A stretch of 5,756 bases of DNA. It comes from an uncultured Actinomycetes bacterium (GTDB lineage: Bacteria; Actinomycetota; Actinomycetes; Nanopelagicales; Nanopelagicaceae). The stretch lies in contig CAIUHY010000122.1 of NCBI GenBank assembly GCA_903899145.1, positions 1 to 5,756 of the forward strand, given 5' to 3'. The notes beneath the pieces are model-generated. The model had not been told where the DNA came from. It was given only the letters and a program-made list of their open reading frames with translations, and did not search any database. Position numbers and translations under genes: made by a program. The stretch's first letter is position 1; each line of letters opens with the position of its first letter. This document shows positions 5,337 through 5,756 of the stretch, piece after piece.

Positions 5337-5756
5337 ATGGCGAATGAGTTGCTGGTATACCCCTTTACATTCGGTGACCGGACCATGTCTGACCTGCTTG
5401 GCGGTAAAGGCGCAAATTTATCTGAGATGACACGGATGGGCTTACCGGTCCCTCCTGGATTTACGATTACCACAAATGCCTGTCGCCAATTTTTAAAGAA
5501 TGGAACAATCCCAGATTCACTCGATGCGGAAATACAAAGCGCACTTGGAAATCTAGAGAAAGAACTCGGAAAAAAGTTCGGGGATCCTGAAAATCCATTA
5601 TTAGTATCAGTACGCTCAGGCGCAAAGTTCTCAATGCCAGGCATGATGGAAACCGTATTAAACGTTGGTATTACCCCTGAAGTAGCGAAATCGCTAGCGA
5701 CCCAGAGCGGAAATGAGCGCTTTGCCTGGGATTCATATAGGCGTTTTATAGATATG
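5337..5756 (+). CDS. ppdK: Pyruvate, phosphate dikinase, N-terminal part (cut by window edge)
   Basis: Interconverts pyruvate, ATP and phosphate with PEP, AMP and pyrophosphate in the cytoplasm. Only 140 of an expected roughly 870-900 residues are inside the window, all from the N-terminal ATP-grasp (nucleotide-binding) domain; the His-carrying swivel domain and the PEP barrel lie beyond 5756. Diagnostic motifs are LLGGKGANLSEMTRMGLPVPPGFTITT (20-46), SVRSGAKFSMPGMMETVLNVG (91-111) and the start of a FAWDSYRRFI motif (129-138). Lys24 and Arg93 match residues that contact ATP in characterised enzymes. MPGMMETVLN(V/L)G separates PPDK from PEP synthase. The ATG at 5337 gives a normal amino end and sits beside its -10 box. 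The frame is open to the edge. It is divergent from the 123-residue protein gene. Confidence 0.97.
   Translation, partial: MANELLVYPFTFGDRTMSDLLGGKGANLSEMTRMGLPVPPGFTITTNACRQFLKNGTIPDSLDAEIQSALGNLEKELGKKFGDPENPLLVSVRSGAKFSMPGMMETVLNVGITPEVAKSLATQSGNERFAWDSYRRFIDM

Noticed and set aside
5333..5644. Minus-strand open frame of 103 codons
   Set aside because: Antisense to the ppdK coding sequence, whose plus-strand translation carries strong PPDK motifs.
1..5756. Mobile element, integrated island or defence system
   Set aside because: Despite a tRNA gene at the left edge, there is no integrase, transposase, direct repeat of the tRNA end, toxin-antitoxin pair or CRISPR repeat, and the genes look like ordinary chromosome.

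Overview
The window looks like ordinary chromosome of a small, AT-rich free-living bacterium. An actinobacterial origin (for example the freshwater Nanopelagicales type) is a guess. It rests on compact gene spacing, GTG and TTG starts, three start codons placed directly behind TANNNT-like -10 boxes (leaderless mRNA), and a pyruvate phosphate dikinase gene. No 16S or other taxonomic marker is present, so the lineage is inferred, not shown. I found no mobile element, CRISPR array, phage gene or defence system.

Layout. A tRNA-Arg(ACG) gene with encoded CCA lies at 22-97 on the minus strand. Seven genes on the same strand fill 179-5235. In transcription order they are: an unrecognised 123-residue acidic protein (4864-5235), a 62-residue two-helix membrane protein (4612-4800), an aquaporin (3921-4571), a CynX/NimT-like MFS permease (2700-3863), a half-size TauE/SafE permease (2313-2678), a short MetE-like methionine synthase of the MesD/core-MetE kind (1266-2294), and a GlxK/GarK-type glycerate 2-kinase (179-1144, with its N-terminal coding sequence continuing to 1267). 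On the plus strand, divergent from all of these, the first 140 codons of pyruvate phosphate dikinase (ppdK) run off the right edge from 5337. No gene-free stretch exceeds 300 bases. The 81 bases between the glycerate kinase and the tRNA show no convincing promoter or terminator.

How the genes may work together. The MFS, TauE/SafE, methionine synthase and glycerate kinase genes have gaps of 21 and 18 bases and then a junction at a stop codon, so they form one probable operon. It joins two transporters of small anions to a methyl transfer enzyme that makes methionine and an enzyme that feeds glycerate into lower glycolysis. Glycerate 2-kinase makes 2-phosphoglycerate, which enolase converts to PEP, the product/substrate of the divergent ppdK; this link is only metabolic inference.

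Most interesting points: the glycerate kinase has lost its expected start codon, and one missing G would restore a classic ATGA overlap; the aquaporin has a His-Ile-Ala-Arg selectivity filter resembling plant TIPs; a MesD-like methionine synthase sits without an adjacent MesX (DUF1852) gene; and there is a repeated leaderless promoter layout with inverted repeats around two of the promoters.
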